Below, in pieces: positions 7,661-13,181 of a DNA stretch of 13,181 bases (positions are counted from its first letter, which is position 1; each line of letters begins with the position of its first letter). The notes below the pieces were generated by a model. It was given only the letters and a program-made list of their open reading frames with translations. It made no database searches and was not told the DNA's origin. Source of the DNA: Rickettsiales bacterium (lineage in GTDB: Bacteria; Pseudomonadota; Alphaproteobacteria; Rickettsiales; UBA8987); the NCBI GenBank assembly GCA_020631295.1, contig JAHDHN010000007.1:1-13181 (forward strand), given 5' to 3'. The position numbers and the translations under genes were made by a program.

Positions 7661-9160
7661 ATGAAAAAATATATCTTAGGCGCACTCACAGGAGCAGGTA
7701 TTGTGATTGTGGCGTTTTTGGTATTTTCATGGGTGGAATCGCTGCGCTATTCTGACCGCACAGCAAAGCAGGCAGCGCAGCAAGAAGAGAGTGCAAGCAA
7801 TAACAACGCACCTCACAAAACCAGCCAAGCCGTATCACAACATGTAGCCACAGATGCGGCTGAAGCAGCCACTGAGGAACCTCAAGAAGAGGCAGAGTCT
7901 CCGCCAGAAAATATTGTGATGATCGACCTTGAACTAAAGCGTGGCGACACATTCAGCAGCCTGCTCAATGAAGCCGGAGTAGGCAGTGCAGATACATTTG
8001 AAATAGCAGAGAAACTCAATGAGGTATATGATTTGCGCAGCGTGCGTGCGGGTGAACGCTTTGAGCTTTTGATGCAAGAGCTGCAAGCAGAAGAAACCAA
8101 TGAAGTGATCAGTGAATCTGCACCAGAAGCGGCGGAGGAAACGGAAGAAAACTCAGAGAGTGACAACAATGAAGACACTACTGAAAATAATGCCAATGAA
8201 GCGGCTGACGAAGACGCCACACCCACCACAGAGCTGATGTTCCATGCGCTGCGCATCGACCGCAGTGAATATATCATTGAAGTGAAGAAAGATGCAGAAG
8301 GCGCCATTACAGTGGAGCGCCAAGAAAAGATTCTGACCAAACATATCAAACAGGCAGCAGGCACCATTGAATATAGCCTAGATCAGCTCGGTAATGCACT
8401 GGGTATTCCGCCTAATATTATGATTGAGGCAATCAAGGCTTATAGTTTTGATGTCGACTTTCAGCGTGATATTCGTCAGGGCGCCGCCTTCAAAGTATTG
8501 TATGAAGTATTTTATAACGATGCAGGTGAGAAGGTAAAAGACGGCGCGCTCTTATATGCCATGCTGCATGTGCATGGGGAAGACAAGGAGCTGTTTAACT
8601 ATACCGATAAAAATGGCGATGAAGATTATTTTAATCGTGACGGGCGCACGGCTAAAAAAGCACTGCTAAAAACACCGATCAACGGCGCGCGTATTTCCTC
8701 TGGGTTTGGCATGCGTCGCCACCCTATTTTGGGCTATACAAAAATGCATAAAGGCATGGATTTTGCTGCGCGTAGCGGCACGCCCATTTTTGCAGCGGGT
8801 AATGGCACGGTGAGTTTCATTGGCCGCAAAGGCGGTTACGGGAATTATATCAAACTCCGCCATAATAGCGAATATTCCACAGCCTATGCACATATGCGCG
8901 GCTTTGCCAAAGGCATGAGCAAGGGCCGCCGCGTGAAACAAGGCCAGGTGATTGGCTATGTGGGCTCCACCGGTCGCTCCACCGGCCCGCATCTGCATTA
9001 TGAAATCCATTTCCGTGGCAAGCAAGTGAACCCAGCAAAGGTAAAAATTCCACCAGGCCGCAAGCTACCAAAAGAAGAAATGGCACAGTTTGAAGCGCAT
9101 ATTACTTCGCTTGAATCACTGATGGACGCCACGCCGGTAACACTCTCCATCTCACCTTAG
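7661..9160 (+). CDS. Membrane-anchored M23-family peptidoglycan DD-endopeptidase (MepM/YebA-like)
   Basis: The 499-residue protein has one N-terminal hydrophobic helix (residues about 4-24), then an Ala/Glu/Gln-rich linker. A LysM/OapA-like segment follows at about 85-140 (ELKRGDTFSSLLNEAGV, then VYDLRSVRAGERFEL). An acidic low-complexity stretch is at about 141-190, a further beta-rich region at 190-310, and the M23 catalytic domain at about 335-465. The metalloprotease residues are all visible: H363 and D367 in KMHKGMDF, H411 in YAHMRG, and H444 and H446 in TGPHLHYEIH. Such enzymes cut peptide cross-links in periplasmic peptidoglycan so the wall can grow or the cells separate. Partially matching architecture makes MepM/ShyA-like the best guess. 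It ends the four-gene run that includes dnaB. Zinc binding and hydrolase activity are inferred from intact motifs. Confidence 0.92.
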   Translation: MKKYILGALTGAGIVIVAFLVFSWVESLRYSDRTAKQAAQQEESASNNNAPHKTSQAVSQHVATDAAEAATEEPQEEAESPPENIVMIDLELKRGDTFSSLLNEAGVGSADTFEIAEKLNEVYDLRSVRAGERFELLMQELQAEETNEVISESAPEAAEETEENSESDNNEDTTENNANEAADEDATPTTELMFHALRIDRSEYIIEVKKDAEGAITVERQEKILTKHIKQAAGTIEYSLDQLGNALGIPPNIMIEAIKAYSFDVDFQRDIRQGAAFKVLYEVFYNDAGEKVKDGALLYAMLHVHGEDKELFNYTDKNGDEDYFNRDGRTAKKALLKTPINGARISSGFGMRRHPILGYTKMHKGMDFAARSGTPIFAAGNGTVSFIGRKGGYGNYIKLRHNSEYSTAYAHMRGFAKGMSKGRRVKQGQVIGYVGSTGRSTGPHLHYEIHFRGKQVNPAKVKIPPGRKLPKEEMAQFEAHITSLESLMDATPVTLSISP

Positions 9161-9182
9161 TAAAAATCTCCTTCAACACATC

Positions 9183-9267
9183 CGTCATTCCATGGTTTAT
9201 CCATGGAATCTCCTGGTAAGGATACAGCAATTGACGGGAGATCCCACGGACACGCCGTGGGATGACG
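9183..9267. repeat. Paired-hairpin intergenic repeat, element A
   Basis: The 85-bp element begins with CGTCAT and ends with ATGACG. The left hairpin pairs 9187-9195 with 9201-9209 (ATTCCATGG/CCATGGAAT, 9 bp, loop TTTAT). The right pairs 9241-9249 with 9255-9263 (ATCCCACGG/CCGTGGGAT, 9 bp, loop ACACG). Read from the outer end, both arms give CGTCAT-N-CCRYGG, 5-nt loop, CCRYGG-N-ATCTCC. The spacer between arms is about 25-30 nt. It starts 22 bp after the M23 gene stop. A T-rich run at 9271-9280 follows the right hairpin, so it may also help end that transcript. The same family appears as element B at 11134-11225. Confidence 0.82.
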
Positions 9268-9294
9268 AGAAATTTTTATTTAATATGACTGTTG

Positions 9295-9323
9295 TTGGAA
9301 ACTCATTATAGCTATGCTAGGAT
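9295..9323 (+). promoter_or_regulatory. Candidate promoter of the two-TM protein/pseudopilin pair
   Basis: TTGGAA (9295-9300) is followed, with a 17-bp spacer, by TAGGAT (9318-9323), which carries an extended -10 TG at 9315-9316. This lies 27 bp ahead of the ATG at 9351. A perfect TATAAT at 9329-9334 is an alternative -10 without a good -35. Both place the start site just upstream of the strong ribosome site AAAGGAG (9340-9346). Pattern-based call. Confidence 0.45.
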
Positions 9324-9350
9324 AGAGTTATAATACACAAAGGAGTAGCC

Positions 9351-9752
9351 ATGGTACATTCCCTATTTTCCTATAGCGGACCGAATAAAGGCACGCATTA
9401 TTACACGCTGATTGCTATTTTATTTGGCTGGTTTATGATGGGCTATGGAGCACTCTCCATCCCTGTGGCCATATGGCAAATTGATAGCCCGCCTTACGCA
9501 AATGCAGCAGATATTCAATTTTCTGATCTTACCTCTGAAGACACTAAACGCTATGTAGAAGAACTCAAAAATACATTGCTCGCACGTGCCACAGAAGAAG
9601 ACCTCAACAGCAACAGAGACTATTATTTCACGCTGTTAAACGGAGAACATAAGCGTTTCTACACACGTATTTTATTCACTGCCGGATTCTATTTTATCTT
9701 AGGTTTGTTGTTATGGATCGTGCATCGCAACCTTCGTAAAAACAATTTATGA
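9351..9752 (+). CDS. Small two-TM membrane protein of unknown function
   Basis: The 133-residue protein starts behind a strong ribosome site (AAAGGAG, 4 nt before the ATG). Two hydrophobic helices are visible, at about residues 18-42 (LIAILFGWFMMGYGALSIPV) and 104-124 (YTRILFTAGFYFILGLLLWI). Between them is a soluble stretch of about 60 residues rich in charged residues (DLTSEDTKRYVEELKN, RATEEDLNSNRD). The C-terminal tail is basic (HRNLRKNN), which by the positive-inside rule suggests both ends are cytoplasmic and the middle section is periplasmic. I do not recognise a family. The stop codon overlaps the next start as ATGA, so it is translationally coupled to a pseudopilin gene and may assist that protein's membrane assembly. 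That role is inference from position only. Confidence 0.8.
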   Translation: MVHSLFSYSGPNKGTHYYTLIAILFGWFMMGYGALSIPVAIWQIDSPPYANAADIQFSDLTSEDTKRYVEELKNTLLARATEEDLNSNRDYYFTLLNGEHKRFYTRILFTAGFYFILGLLLWIVHRNLRKNNL

Positions 9753-10435
9753 TGCATAGAAAATCTGGCCTTTCCTTGCTAGAAATCAGCATTGCATTGC
9801 TGATTATTGCCGCTTTGGTTGTGTCCCTTTCTATTGGTTTATCCATGGCAAAAAATGCAAAAATGCACCGTTTTGCACAAGATATTCAACAGATGCAGCA
9901 AGCGATTGAAACCTTTAGGCTGCGCTATAATGCATGGCCGGGCGACATGCCAGAAGAGCAAGCAAAAAGCCATTTTTACGATGCATGTGCGCTGATTCCA
10001 CAGTGCGGCGGTGATGGAAATAATGAAATATACTACCCTTCTGAAGGAGCCCTTGCCTGGTACCATTTGCAGGCTGCAGATTTACTAAACCAATCTGTTA
10101 CGGGGCAGTTTGCAATGGGTTCAGAAGGCATTATCGGTGAAAATATGCCAGAATCTTATCTCCCTACTATAGGGTATAGCCTGGTATACTCACCTTCAGA
10201 ACGCAAGCATTTACTCATTATGGGTGGAGAACGCCTTGGTGGCAGCGGCATTCCTTTAGACCCCATTATCCCTTGTGATACAGCACAATATATAGATCAA
10301 CAGCTGGATGATGGGTTGCCAATAACAGGTAAATTGCGCATATTTTTATTGTCCCCTAATGGCTGCATTAATCAAAATAATTACGTCCCAGACAGCAGTG
10401 ATATGGTGGCACTTGCCGTACTATTTAACCAATAA
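9749..10435 (+). CDS. Type IV pilin-like prepilin / pseudopilin
   Basis: The 228-residue protein has a very short basic leader MMHRKSG, then LSLLEISIALLIIAALVVS. This is a class III prepilin signal: G7 at the cleavage site, L8 as the methylated residue, E12 at position +5, and a hydrophobic helix to about residue 34. A helix continues with MQQAIETFRLRYNAWPGDMP (49-68). Four cysteines (C80, C86, C176, C206) could form two disulfides in the periplasm. The late motif YIDQQLDDGLPITGKLR (181-197) resembles the IDxKxDDGxPxTGxxR stretch I know from prepilins of Rickettsiales-like genomes. It starts within the preceding stop (ATGA), followed by a second in-frame ATG. No prepilin peptidase, assembly ATPase or secretin gene is in the window, so the machinery must be elsewhere. 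Whether it belongs to a pilus or a type II secretion pseudopilus is open. Confidence 0.85.
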   Translation: MMHRKSGLSLLEISIALLIIAALVVSLSIGLSMAKNAKMHRFAQDIQQMQQAIETFRLRYNAWPGDMPEEQAKSHFYDACALIPQCGGDGNNEIYYPSEGALAWYHLQAADLLNQSVTGQFAMGSEGIIGENMPESYLPTIGYSLVYSPSERKHLLIMGGERLGGSGIPLDPIIPCDTAQYIDQQLDDGLPITGKLRIFLLSPNGCINQNNYVPDSSDMVALAVLFNQ

Positions 10436-10456
10436 TCGTAACCAGCTTATGAAGCC

Positions 10457-10485
10457 TTGCGAACTAGCATATGAACTGCTAGGCA
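10457..10485 (+). promoter_or_regulatory. Possible promoter of the rhodanese gene
   Basis: TTGCGA (10457-10462), a 17-bp spacer and TAGGCA (10480-10485) with TG at 10477-10478 match the layout of the candidate promoter at 9295-9323. The same DNA contains the short inverted repeat CTAGC/GCTAG (10465-10469 with 10478-10482), which could instead be an operator or chance. The rhodanese start is 49 bp downstream. Confidence 0.28.
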
Positions 10486-10534
10486 AATGGCAGTTACACA
10501 TGATAATCATAAACAATGAATAAGGAGTATTCTC

Positions 10535-10990
10535 ATGAAAACATTAGCTGCAAGCGTGACGGCCATTTTTGCTGTGATCGCAAGTTTTATTTATCTAGGC
10601 CAACCTGCCATTGCTGGTGAGTTTGGCGCGGCCAAAAAGGCCGAAGCAGGCGAACGCCACGACTACACCGTGGTAAATGCAGAAGAGCTGCAAGCCATGC
10701 TAGAAAACCCGGAGGTAATTGTGTTTGATTCACGCGGTGGAAAATATCTGAAAGGCGATATCATCAAGGGCGCCAAGCCTTTGTCGGTAAAAGATACGAA
10801 TGCTGAAACATTGGCCGAAATTGTACCAAGCAAAGATACTCCTTTGGTATTTTACTGCACCAACACAGGTTGCCCAGCCAGTAAATATGGTGCTTTGCGT
10901 GCAAAAGACGCAGGCTACAACAATCTCTATAAATTCCCTGGTGGAATTGATGAATGGAAAGAAAAGGGCCTTCCTGTCGAGAAGATCTAA
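10535..10990 (+). CDS. Exported single-domain rhodanese-like sulfurtransferase
   Basis: The 151-residue protein has a Sec signal (MKTLAASVTAIFAVIASFIY, then LGQPAIA) with a likely cut after A27. One rhodanese domain follows at about residues 44-149. Recognisable elements are the CH2A-like VIVFDSRGGKYLKGDIIKGA (61-80), the active-site segment LVFYCTNTGCPASKYGA with C108 as the expected catalytic cysteine, and the closing GYNNLYKFPGGIDEWKEKG. The active loop runs C108-T-N-T-G-C113, so where many rhodaneses have Arg there is a second cysteine. The domain would act in the periplasm, on sulfane sulfur transfer or thiol redox; the substrate is unknown. A good ribosome site (AAGGAG) precedes the ATG, and a strong terminator lies 28 bp after the stop. 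It stands 99 bp behind the pseudopilin gene and may be a separate transcript. Confidence 0.88.
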   Translation: MKTLAASVTAIFAVIASFIYLGQPAIAGEFGAAKKAEAGERHDYTVVNAEELQAMLENPEVIVFDSRGGKYLKGDIIKGAKPLSVKDTNAETLAEIVPSKDTPLVFYCTNTGCPASKYGALRAKDAGYNNLYKFPGGIDEWKEKGLPVEKI

Positions 10991-11013
10991 CACGCTTTAA
11001 GCATAGTAATCCG

Positions 11014-11049
11014 AAAAGCCCTCATGAGCCCTCCTCATGGGGGTTTTTT
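11014..11049 (+). terminator. Rho-independent terminator of the rhodanese gene
   Basis: A 10-bp stem pairs 11019-11028 (CCCTCATGAG) with 11034-11043 (CTCATGGGGG, one G-T wobble) around the 5-nt loop CCCTC, directly followed by six T (11044-11049). A run of four A (11014-11017) upstream can extend the stem against the T-run. Read on the minus strand the hairpin is followed by CTTTT, so it might also stop transcripts arriving from argJ. Confidence 0.92.
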
Positions 11050-11133
11050 GTTATAAGGATGCGCCATCCTGAACGAACGTGAAAGCAACAGCTCTTTGTA
11101 GAGTTGTGTAGTCATTTCAATTAACAATTACCG

Positions 11134-11225
11134 CGTCATACCGCGGCTTGTCCGCGGTATCCAGGGCTGCAACGCATACTCTCTCTTTGTTGCTCTGGAT
11201 CCCGTGGTTAAACCACGGGATGACG
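11134..11225. repeat. Paired-hairpin intergenic repeat, element B
   Basis: The 92-bp element begins with CGTCAT and ends with ATGACG. The left hairpin pairs 11138-11146 with 11152-11160 (ATACCGCGG/CCGCGGTAT, loop CTTGT). The right pairs 11199-11207 with 11213-11221 (ATCCCGTGG/CCACGGGAT, loop TTAAA). The inner flanks ATCCAG (11159-11164) and CTGGAT (11195-11200) are also inverted. It fits the arm consensus of element A, while the variable stem positions differ and remain paired. It sits in the 11050-11281 gap between the convergent rhodanese and argJ genes; apart from the terminator I see nothing else in that gap. Confidence 0.85.
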
Positions 11226-11281
11226 CCAAATAAAAAAATTAGAAAATATTAACTGCAATGACTATAAATACGTTAATACAA

Positions 11282-12517
11282 TTAAGAGCGGTAGTCTGCA
11301 TTGATGGTGATATAATCATGCGTCAGGTCAGAGCCATACACAGTAGCACTGCCCTCTGCCACACCAAGCGCTATATTCAGCAAAATGTCCGGCTGTTTCA
11401 TATAGGCCGCCGCGGCAGATTCTTCATAGGAGTCCAATAAGTCACCCTGCGCGACAATGGCAATATCGCCCATAGAAATAGCCAAGCCAGCACGATTTAC
11501 CGCACAGCCTGTTTTACCAATCGCCATGGCGATTCTGCCCCAATTTGGGTCTTCACCAGCAATGGCCGTTTTTACTAAGGGTGAGTTGGCCACAGAGAGC
11601 GCCACTTGCTGCGCCTCATCATCATTTTTGGCACCGCTCACCTGCACGGTGATGCATTTGCTGATGCCTTCTCCGTCCTTCACCACCAGCAGTGCCAGCT
11701 CTGTTAGCACCTCTTGCAATTTCTCTTTAAAGTCCGTGAGCTCATAGGCATCCGCATCTTCCACCTGCCAATGCTCCACCTGCTGCGTGGCGCATAACAG
11801 CACCATGTCACTGGTGGAGGTATCGCTATCCACCGTAATCGCGTTAAAGCTCTTTGGAATTTGTGCATCCAACAATGTTTGCAGCAAGCATGCTGGCAGG
11901 CTGGCATCGGTGCACACATAGGCCAACATAGTGGCCATATTAGGCGCAATCATGCCGCTGCCCTTGGCAATGCCGTTTATGGTCACCGTCTCTGCACCAA
12001 TGGTGGCGGTGCGGGTAACCCCCTTTGGGAAGGTATCTGTCGTCATAATCGCGCTTGCCGCTGCCTCCCAGGCTATTGCACTTGTCTGCTGCTGAAGTTG
12101 CGGCAATTGCTTCTTCATGCCTTCTGCATCCAATGGTTCACCAATAATGCCTGTGGAGCCCACAAATATCTGCTCCTTGGGTATATTCAGCTGCTGGCTT
12201 GTAGCATCCAGCCATGCCTCTTGACCGCTTACACCTTTTTTACCCGCAAGCACATTGGCAATGCCAGCATTGACGATAATGGCGCGCGCCACACCGGCAG
12301 GCAGCTGTGCCTTGTTCCATAAAATAGGCTCCCCAGGCAGGCTGTTTTGCGTGAACACGCCAGCAATTTGCGTGCCTTCTGAAAATTGCAGCAGCAGCAA
12401 ATCATCCCTGCCTTTATAACGGGTGTTCGACGCTGCCACAGAAAGCTGCACGCCTTTCACCTCTGGCATAGCGGGAAACGGCACCGCAAAGGGTGATATG
12501 GAGGGTATAGTATTCAT
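11282..12517 (-). CDS. argJ: Bifunctional glutamate N-acetyltransferase / amino-acid acetyltransferase ArgJ
   Basis: The 411-residue protein transfers acetyl from N-acetylornithine to glutamate and can also make N-acetylglutamate from acetyl-CoA, in the cyclic arginine pathway. I start at the ATG at 12517-12515 (MNTIPSISPFAVPFPAMPEV), which aligns with the usual ArgJ beginning. An ATG 12 bp upstream (12529) is possible. A TTG at 12580 would add 21 residues and overlap msrB, so I reject it. Signatures are RYKGRDDLLLLQF near the N-terminus, IVNAGIANVLAGKKG, STGIIGEPL, and the self-cleavage site KGSGMIAPNMATML, where T196 becomes the N-terminal nucleophile of the beta chain. Also visible are DSDTSTSDMVL, GEDPNWGRI and the standard ending INADYRS. 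Length is normal and key residues are intact. Its ribosome site is weak. It is divergent from msrB with a 54-bp gap and convergent with the rhodanese gene. Confidence 0.96.
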   Translation of the reverse strand: MNTIPSISPFAVPFPAMPEVKGVQLSVAASNTRYKGRDDLLLLQFSEGTQIAGVFTQNSLPGEPILWNKAQLPAGVARAIIVNAGIANVLAGKKGVSGQEAWLDATSQQLNIPKEQIFVGSTGIIGEPLDAEGMKKQLPQLQQQTSAIAWEAAASAIMTTDTFPKGVTRTATIGAETVTINGIAKGSGMIAPNMATMLAYVCTDASLPACLLQTLLDAQIPKSFNAITVDSDTSTSDMVLLCATQQVEHWQVEDADAYELTDFKEKLQEVLTELALLVVKDGEGISKCITVQVSGAKNDDEAQQVALSVANSPLVKTAIAGEDPNWGRIAMAIGKTGCAVNRAGLAISMGDIAIVAQGDLLDSYEESAAAAYMKQPDILLNIALGVAEGSATVYGSDLTHDYITINADYRS

Positions 12518-12571
12518 ATTATGTAACATTGCCGAACTTTTGGACGAATACAACAAAAAGAAGGAATCATT

Positions 12572-13078
12572 ATGACCCAATTATTTCGCCCGCTTACTAT
12601 CATTGCTATTGCGACCTTAAGTCTGCTAGCTATTGCACAAACCAGCCAGGAGGATGCCATGCCAAAAACCGAAAAAGAATGGAAAGAAACACTCACCGAT
12701 GAGCAATATCATGTGCTGCGTGAGAAAGGCACTGAACGTGCCTTTACGGGTAAATATTGGGACCATAAAGAACATGGCCATTATCGCTGTGCCGCCTGTG
12801 GTGAGCCGTTATTTGACAGCAACAGCAAGTTTGACTCTGGCACAGGTTGGCCAAGCTACACCGCACCGATCGATGCATCTTCTGTAAGCACCAAGCATGA
12901 CAGCAGCTATGGTATGGAGCGCACTGAAATTATCTGCAGCAAATGCAACAGTCATTTAGGCCATGTGTTTAATGACGGGCCAGCAGAACATGGCGGTTCA
13001 CGCTATTGCATCAATTCCGCCGCGTTGGAATTTGAGTCAGAAGACGCGGCAGAAGCAGAATCTAATCCTACAGAGTAA
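12572..13078 (+). CDS. msrB: Peptide-methionine (R)-S-oxide reductase MsrB, with N-terminal signal peptide
   Basis: The 168-residue protein reduces the R-epimer of methionine sulfoxide in damaged proteins. From the first ATG (12572, behind AAGAAGGAA) it begins with a hydrophobic signal-like segment (LTIIAIATLSLLAIA, 8-22) and a likely cut after A22, placing the enzyme in the periplasm. The catalytic domain runs from about residue 34: W37 in EKEWKETLTDEQYHVLR, the structural zinc CxxC pairs C73/C76 (CAAC) and C122/C125 (CSKC), GTGWPSY (90-96), the HVFNDGP segment, and the catalytic C146 in RYCINSAALEF. The tail is acidic. A second in-frame ATG at 12659 (M30, MPKTEKEW) has a perfect AGGAGG five bases before it and would give a complete cytoplasmic enzyme. 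Divergent argJ lies 54 bp upstream. Confidence 0.95.
   Translation: MTQLFRPLTIIAIATLSLLAIAQTSQEDAMPKTEKEWKETLTDEQYHVLREKGTERAFTGKYWDHKEHGHYRCAACGEPLFDSNSKFDSGTGWPSYTAPIDASSVSTKHDSSYGMERTEIICSKCNSHLGHVFNDGPAEHGGSRYCINSAALEFESEDAAEAESNPTE
12648..12661 (+). promoter_or_regulatory. Internal Shine-Dalgarno and second start codon of msrB
   Basis: AGGAGG (12648-12653) is followed by a 5-nt spacer and ATG (12659-12661), in frame with msrB at M30. Starting here removes the signal peptide but keeps the whole catalytic domain. The hexamer is a better anti-SD match than the site before the first ATG. It is part of codons for Gln-Glu-Asp, so chance is possible. Confidence 0.5.
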
Positions 13079-13140
13079 TTGACGCATACCATAATTCGCA
13101 TTATCGGATGTTCCTAATAGATGAATAGGAGCGTTCTACC

Positions 13141-13181
13141 GTGGGAACTCAACAACATATAGCCTTCATGGGTGTAGCAGG
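13141..13181 (+). CDS. Start of a gene cut by the right edge, possibly prephenate dehydratase
   Basis: A GTG at 13141 behind AGGAG (13127-13131, 9-nt spacing) opens a frame that stays open for the 13 codons left: (M)GTQQHIAFMGVAG. The IAFxGxxG start resembles the first strand of prephenate dehydratase (usually IAFQGxxGAYS), which makes phenylpyruvate for phenylalanine synthesis, but so few residues cannot settle it. The ATG at 13121 meets a stop within 14 codons and is not the start. Gap from the msrB stop: 62 bp, with a weak ATAAT/ATTAT hairpin (13091-13104) but no T-tract. Confidence 0.5.
   Translation, partial: MGTQQHIAFMGVA

Noticed and set aside
7882..8367. Minus-strand open frame of 161 codons rich in Ser/Ala/Leu
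   Set aside because: It lies opposite the acidic Glu/Asp/Ala-rich part of the M23 peptidase, where GAA/GAG/GCN codons keep the reverse strand free of stops. No ribosome site or family resemblance.
9183..11225. Could the repeated hairpins be a CRISPR array?
   Set aside because: They occur as isolated inverted pairs about 1.9 kb apart, without direct repeats at regular spacing and without cas genes.
11861..12322. Plus-strand open frame of 153 codons, Cys/His-rich
   Set aside because: Antisense shadow of argJ. The cysteines and histidines arise from reverse-reading of Ala/Met/Gln codons and form no zinc motif.
12518..12580. TTG start that would lengthen ArgJ by 21 residues and overlap msrB
   Set aside because: The extension is unlike known ArgJ N-termini and overlaps the msrB start and ribosome site; the ATG at 12517 fits the family.
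13091..13104. ATAAT/ATTAT hairpin after msrB considered as a terminator
   Set aside because: The stem is only 5 bp of A-T pairs and no T-tract follows.

Overview
The window comes from a Gram-negative bacterium, most likely an alphaproteobacterium near the Rickettsiales/Holosporales or another small-genome lineage. The grounds are the moderate base composition (mid-40s % GC by eye), the alphaproteobacterial look of DnaB, Tgt and ArgJ, a prepilin of a type I associate with Rickettsiales-like genomes, and intergenic paired-hairpin repeats. I cannot name a genus. There are ten complete protein genes and one gene cut by each edge. I see no rRNA, tRNA, CRISPR array, transposase or integrase.

Left block (1-3223). 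The N-terminal 326 codons of a large, probably type I-secreted, tandem-repeat adhesin run leftward off the window. Divergent from it, across a 120-bp AT-rich gap, is a response regulator that joins a receiver domain to an RsbW-like ATPase domain. A polytopic membrane protein of unknown function follows, translationally coupled to it (TAATG overlap). An 82-bp paired-hairpin repeat lies just downstream.

Central block (3456-9160). Four closely spaced same-strand genes look like an operon: an exported DUF4139-type protein, tgt (queuosine tRNA modification), dnaB (replicative helicase, TTG start) and a membrane-anchored M23 peptidoglycan endopeptidase.

Right block (9183-13181). A second paired-hairpin element precedes a promoter and a coupled pair: a small two-TM protein and a pseudopilin (ATGA overlap). 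An exported rhodanese-like protein with a strong intrinsic terminator follows. After a third paired-hairpin element come argJ (minus strand) and, divergently, msrB (plus strand). msrB appears to have two usable starts, one with a signal peptide and one internal start behind a perfect Shine-Dalgarno sequence. A gene starting with GTG, possibly prephenate dehydratase, enters at the right edge.

The most unusual material is the set of three intergenic elements. Each is an inverted pair of short hairpins with 5-nt loops whose stems differ by compensatory base changes. Other points of interest are the REC-ATPase/membrane-protein pair beside the adhesin, the two possible starts of MsrB, and the orphan pseudopilin pair. 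I do not see a complete new defence or mobile system.
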